From NCBI GenBank assembly GCA_964623085.1, contig CAZUTO010000001.1, positions 62,001 to 126,000 of the forward strand: DNA of 64,000 nucleotides. Direction: 5' to 3'. Positions within the stretch are counted from its first letter, which is position 1. Every line of letters begins with the position of its first letter. Shown one piece after another: positions 60,396 through 64,000 of this stretch. The notes beneath the pieces are model-generated. The model saw only the letters and a list, made by a program, of their open reading frames with translations. It made no database searches and was not told the origin of the DNA. The stretch comes from CAZUTO01 sp964623085 (GTDB lineage: Bacteria > Pseudomonadota > Gammaproteobacteria > Pseudomonadales > GM7GCV1). The translations under genes were made by a program, and so were the position numbers.

Positions 60396-60752
60396 ATGCC
60401 TCGCGTAAAACGTGGAGTGACGGCAAAAGCCCGTCACAAGAAAGTACTAAAGCAAGCCAAGGGTTATTACGGTGCTCGTAGTCGTATTTATCGTGTTGCA
60501 AAACAAGCGGTAACAAAAGCAGGTCAGTACGCTTATCGTGATCGGAAGGTCAAGAAACGTACTTTCCGTCAGCTTTGGGTGACTCGAATTAACGCTCAAG
60601 CAAGAGCAGAAGGAATGACTTACAGCCAGTTTATTGCAGGTTTGAAAAAAGCAGAGATAGAACTGGATCGCCGAGTATTGGCAGATTTGGCAGTTCATGA
60701 CAAAGATGCATTTGGTAAGCTAGTAGAGCAATCCAAGGCCGCATTAGCATAA
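60396..60752 (+). CDS. rplT: Large ribosomal subunit protein bL20
   Basis: 118 residues. Early-assembly 50S protein with the long basic N-terminal helix ([26 protein letters not shown]) and the globular C-domain ([24 protein letters not shown]). Strong AGGAG Shine-Dalgarno. In E. coli L20 represses rpmI-rplT translation by binding mRNA mimicking 23S rRNA. Followed by two hairpins before pheS. Confidence 0.98.
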   Translation: MPRVKRGVTAKARHKKVLKQAKGYYGARSRIYRVAKQAVTKAGQYAYRDRKVKKRTFRQLWVTRINAQARAEGMTYSQFIAGLKKAEIELDRRVLADLAVHDKDAFGKLVEQSKAALA

Positions 60753-60756
60753 GTCT

Positions 60757-61878
<1,122 letters not shown>

Positions 61879-61889
61879 GAGTAGGTGTC

Positions 61890-64000
61890 GTGAAGATCAG
61901 TGAATCCTGGATACGTGAGTGGGTCGACCCAGATATCGGCACCGATGAATTGGTCGCAAAGCTGACCATGGCCGGACTAGAAGTGGATGCTGTTGAACCC
62001 GTAGCGCAATCATTTAAAGGGGTTGTGGTTGGAGAGATCGTGGCTATAGAGCCACATCCAGATGCCGAGAAGCTTCGAGTTTGCCAAGTTGATGATGGCA
62101 CAGAGCATTTGCAAATTGTTTGTGGGGCCTCTAATGCTCGGAAGGGTATTCGCGTTCCGTTAGCCAAGGTGGGTGCTCAGCTGCCCGGTGATTTTGAAAT
62201 TAAAAAAGCAAAGCTCAGAGGCGTGGAGTCAGACGGGATGCTCTGCGCGCGAGAAGAGCTAGGAGTCGCCGGCGATTCTAGCGGCCTATGGGAGTTGCCA
62301 TCAGGAGCTCCAATTGGCGAATGTGTCCGAAAGGCACTATCGCTAGACGACAAAATCATCGATATAGATTTGACGCCTAATCGCGCGGACTGTTTGAGTG
62401 TCCAAGGAATAGCGAGAGATGTGGGCGTATTTACGAGTACAGATTTAACAGAACCCCAAATATCGGCGGTGTCGGCAGAAACGGATAGGGTGTTCCCCGT
62501 CAAGTTAACGGCCGAAGAAGCCTGTCCCATCTATGTGGGAAGAGTCATTGAGGGTGTGGATCTCAGTGCAGAAACGCCAGACTGGATAAAAGACCGCTTG
62601 GCTCGTAGCGATATCGGCTCTATTCATCCTGCGGTAGACGTTACGAACTACGTTATGCTCGAGTTGGGGCAGCCAATGCACGCGTTCGATCTGACTAAAT
62701 TGACGGGCGAGATTGATGTTCGTTATGCGCAGGCAGGGGAAGAGCTTGCATTATTGGACGGTCAGACCGTCACTTTGGATGATCAAACGTTGCTAATAGC
62801 TGATCAAAATGGTCCATTAGCAATGGCCGGAATCATGGGCGGAAAAGGTTCTGAAATAACGGAATCAACAACGGATGTGTTTTTTGAGTCTGCGTTTTTT
62901 AATCCCCTAGCTATTACTGGTAAAGCCCGCGCCTATGGTTTGCATACCGATTCGTCGCATCGCTTCGAGCGTGGTGTTGACCCAGCTCTCCAAGAAATTG
63001 CTATTGAGCGCGCTACGGAACTATTGATTGCTATTTCTGGCGGCAAAGCAGGTAAAACAATATCAACAAAAACAAATACCTATAACAATAACCTAGAAAG
63101 TATTGAGATTAGGTTGAAGCGTTTAGAACAGTTGCTAGGCTGTCAGTTTGAAGGCACACAAGTCGAAGAAATTTTGCAGCGGCTTGGGTTAGAAATTATC
63201 GAATCGAGCAAAGATCGCTGGTTAACTAAACCGCCTAGTTGGCGCTTCGATCTCCAGATAGAAGAAGATTTGGTAGAGGAAATAGCTCGTATCTACGGTT
63301 ATGACAAGCTTCCTGAACGTACGCTATTAGCAGCTCAGCATATCGAAGCGCGTTCGGAGACGCTTGCTTCTCGACGTTCTTATATGGAGCAGCTCGTTAG
63401 CCGTGGTTTTAGAGAAGTGATTTCATACAGTTTTATCGCACCGGAGCTGCACCAGCTCTGTTTTCAGAATAAACCAACAATATCTGTTCAAAATCCGATT
63501 GCTGAAGATATGTCAGTTATGCGAGTGTCGCTGATACCAGGTGTCTTGAAGGCTGCGCAATACAATCTCAATAGACAGCGCTCTGATTTACGATTGTTTG
63601 AATCAGGTATGGTATTTATTCCGACAGAATCTGGTGAAATGACGCAGGAAAATCGTGTCGCAGGGCTGTTAACGGGTTCTCGGCGACCAGAAGGCTGGGC
63701 GAATGATGTAGCGGAGCTAGATTTTTACGATTTAAAGAACGAAGTAGAGCTTTTACTTGGGCGGAATATTGACTGCGAGCCAGGGGAGTGGGGCGGGCTG
63801 GCACATCCCGGTCAATCCGCCCGGATAAGACTGGATGGACGGTCAGTAGGCTGGTTGGCAAAAGTGCACCCTAAGTTGGAAGCTTTGCTAGATTTTGGCC
63901 AATCTGTCTTTGTATTTGAATTGCAAGAAAACGCAGTAAGAGCGCAGGCTGTTCCTCATTTTTCAGCGCTTTCTAAGTATCCAGCCGTGCGTCGTGATTT
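61890..64000 (+). CDS. pheT: Phenylalanyl-tRNA synthetase beta subunit (3' end outside window)
   Basis: Beta subunit carrying tRNA recognition and editing. About 703 residues are present from GTG 61890 (TAGGAG upstream), open to the last base. Seen in order: N-terminal domain with KISESWIREWVDP, the EMAP-II-like tRNA-binding domain about 40-150 (KLRVCQVDDG, IVCGASNARKG, KKAKLRGVESDGMLCAREELG), the B3/4 editing domain (about 215-385), B5 (about 400-475) and the start of the catalytic-like and FDX-ACB region. The C-terminal about 90 residues lie beyond the window; ihfA would be expected next. Confidence 0.97.
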   Translation, partial: MKISESWIREWVDPDIGTDELVAKLTMAGLEVDAVEPVAQSFKGVVVGEIVAIEPHPDAEKLRVCQVDDGTEHLQIVCGASNARKGIRVPLAKVGAQLPGDFEIKKAKLRGVESDGMLCAREELGVAGDSSGLWELPSGAPIGECVRKALSLDDKIIDIDLTPNRADCLSVQGIARDVGVFTSTDLTEPQISAVSAETDRVFPVKLTAEEACPIYVGRVIEGVDLSAETPDWIKDRLARSDIGSIHPAVDVTNYVMLELGQPMHAFDLTKLTGEIDVRYAQAGEELALLDGQTVTLDDQTLLIADQNGPLAMAGIMGGKGSEITESTTDVFFESAFFNPLAITGKARAYGLHTDSSHRFERGVDPALQEIAIERATELLIAISGGKAGKTISTKTNTYNNNLESIEIRLKRLEQLLGCQFEGTQVEEILQRLGLEIIESSKDRWLTKPPSWRFDLQIEEDLVEEIARIYGYDKLPERTLLAAQHIEARSETLASRRSYMEQLVSRGFREVISYSFIAPELHQLCFQNKPTISVQNPIAEDMSVMRVSLIPGVLKAAQYNLNRQRSDLRLFESGMVFIPTESGEMTQENRVAGLLTGSRRPEGWANDVAELDFYDLKNEVELLLGRNIDCEPGEWGGLAHPGQSARIRLDGRSVGWLAKVHPKLEALLDFGQSVFVFELQENAVRAQAVPHFSALSKYPAVRRD

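Overview
This window looks like a chromosomal core segment of a marine-type gammaproteobacterium, most likely near the Pseudomonadales/Cellvibrionales. The evidence is the gene order. Several long runs match, from memory, the order in Pseudomonas: nudJ-mnmA-hflD-purB, then icd(monomeric)-cspD-clpS-clpA-infA-bpt-aat-trxB-ftsK-lolA-rarA-crcB-serS-cysG, then tRNA-Leu-tig-clpP-clpX-lon-hupB-ppiD, then thrS-infC-rpmI-rplT-pheS-pheT. Base composition appears moderate (not computed). I saw no insertion sequence, prophage, CRISPR array or toxin-antitoxin pair. Almost every base is accounted for by a housekeeping gene.

Layout. 1-3.1 kb: a sulfotransferase cut by the window edge, a secreted chalcone-isomerase-like protein with a Gln-Ala-Arg repeat tail, and a small secreted DUF6152 protein. 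3.1-13.5 kb: nadA, the outer-membrane protease/chaperone bepA, an AI-2E (PerM) family permease, pyruvate dehydrogenase aceE-aceF and an SLC13-type transporter. 13.5-19.8 kb: xseA, guaB-guaA, pncC and an SOS-controlled recA. 20-23.7 kb (minus strand): nudJ, mnmA, hflD, purB. 23.9-32.3 kb: monomeric isocitrate dehydrogenase, cspD and an N-degron cluster (clpS, clpA, bpt, aat) with infA and trxB. 32.5-39.9 kb: ftsK, lolA, rarA, crcB, serS, cysG. 40-45.2 kb: gor, a YhhQ-type transporter, a minus-strand three-gene unit (a PTPS-family protein, a short-chain dehydrogenase, an alpha/beta hydrolase) and folD. 45.3-46.5 kb: tRNA-Pro, -Arg, -His, a repeat-rich lipoprotein and tRNA-Leu. 46.5-54.9 kb: a protein-quality-control block (tig, clpP, clpX, lon, hupB, ppiD). 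55-64 kb: tRNA-Asn (minus), uvrB, tRNA-Val, and the translation operon thrS-infC-rpmI-rplT-pheS-pheT, running off the right edge.

How the genes work together. Two blocks serve proteolysis: ClpS/ClpA with the transferases Bpt and Aat mark and deliver N-degron substrates, and ClpP, encoded elsewhere in the window with ClpX, does the cutting. Trigger factor, Lon and PpiD add folding and degradation capacity. The guaBA and purB genes supply purines. The last operon couples two aminoacyl-tRNA synthetases to IF-3 and two large-subunit proteins.

The most interesting signals are regulatory and enzymatic rather than a new mobile system. They are: a hairpin before thrS whose 7-nt loop reads UUCGUGA, a tRNA-Thr anticodon-loop look-alike; an AUU start for infC; an EXXHGH-type PTPS protein in an uncharacterised operon beside folD; a heat-shock-type promoter for lon; a LexA box over the recA start site; matched stringent-type promoters in front of four tRNA units; and two repeat-built secreted or lipoprotein genes of unknown role. 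No wholly new defence or mobile system is visible.
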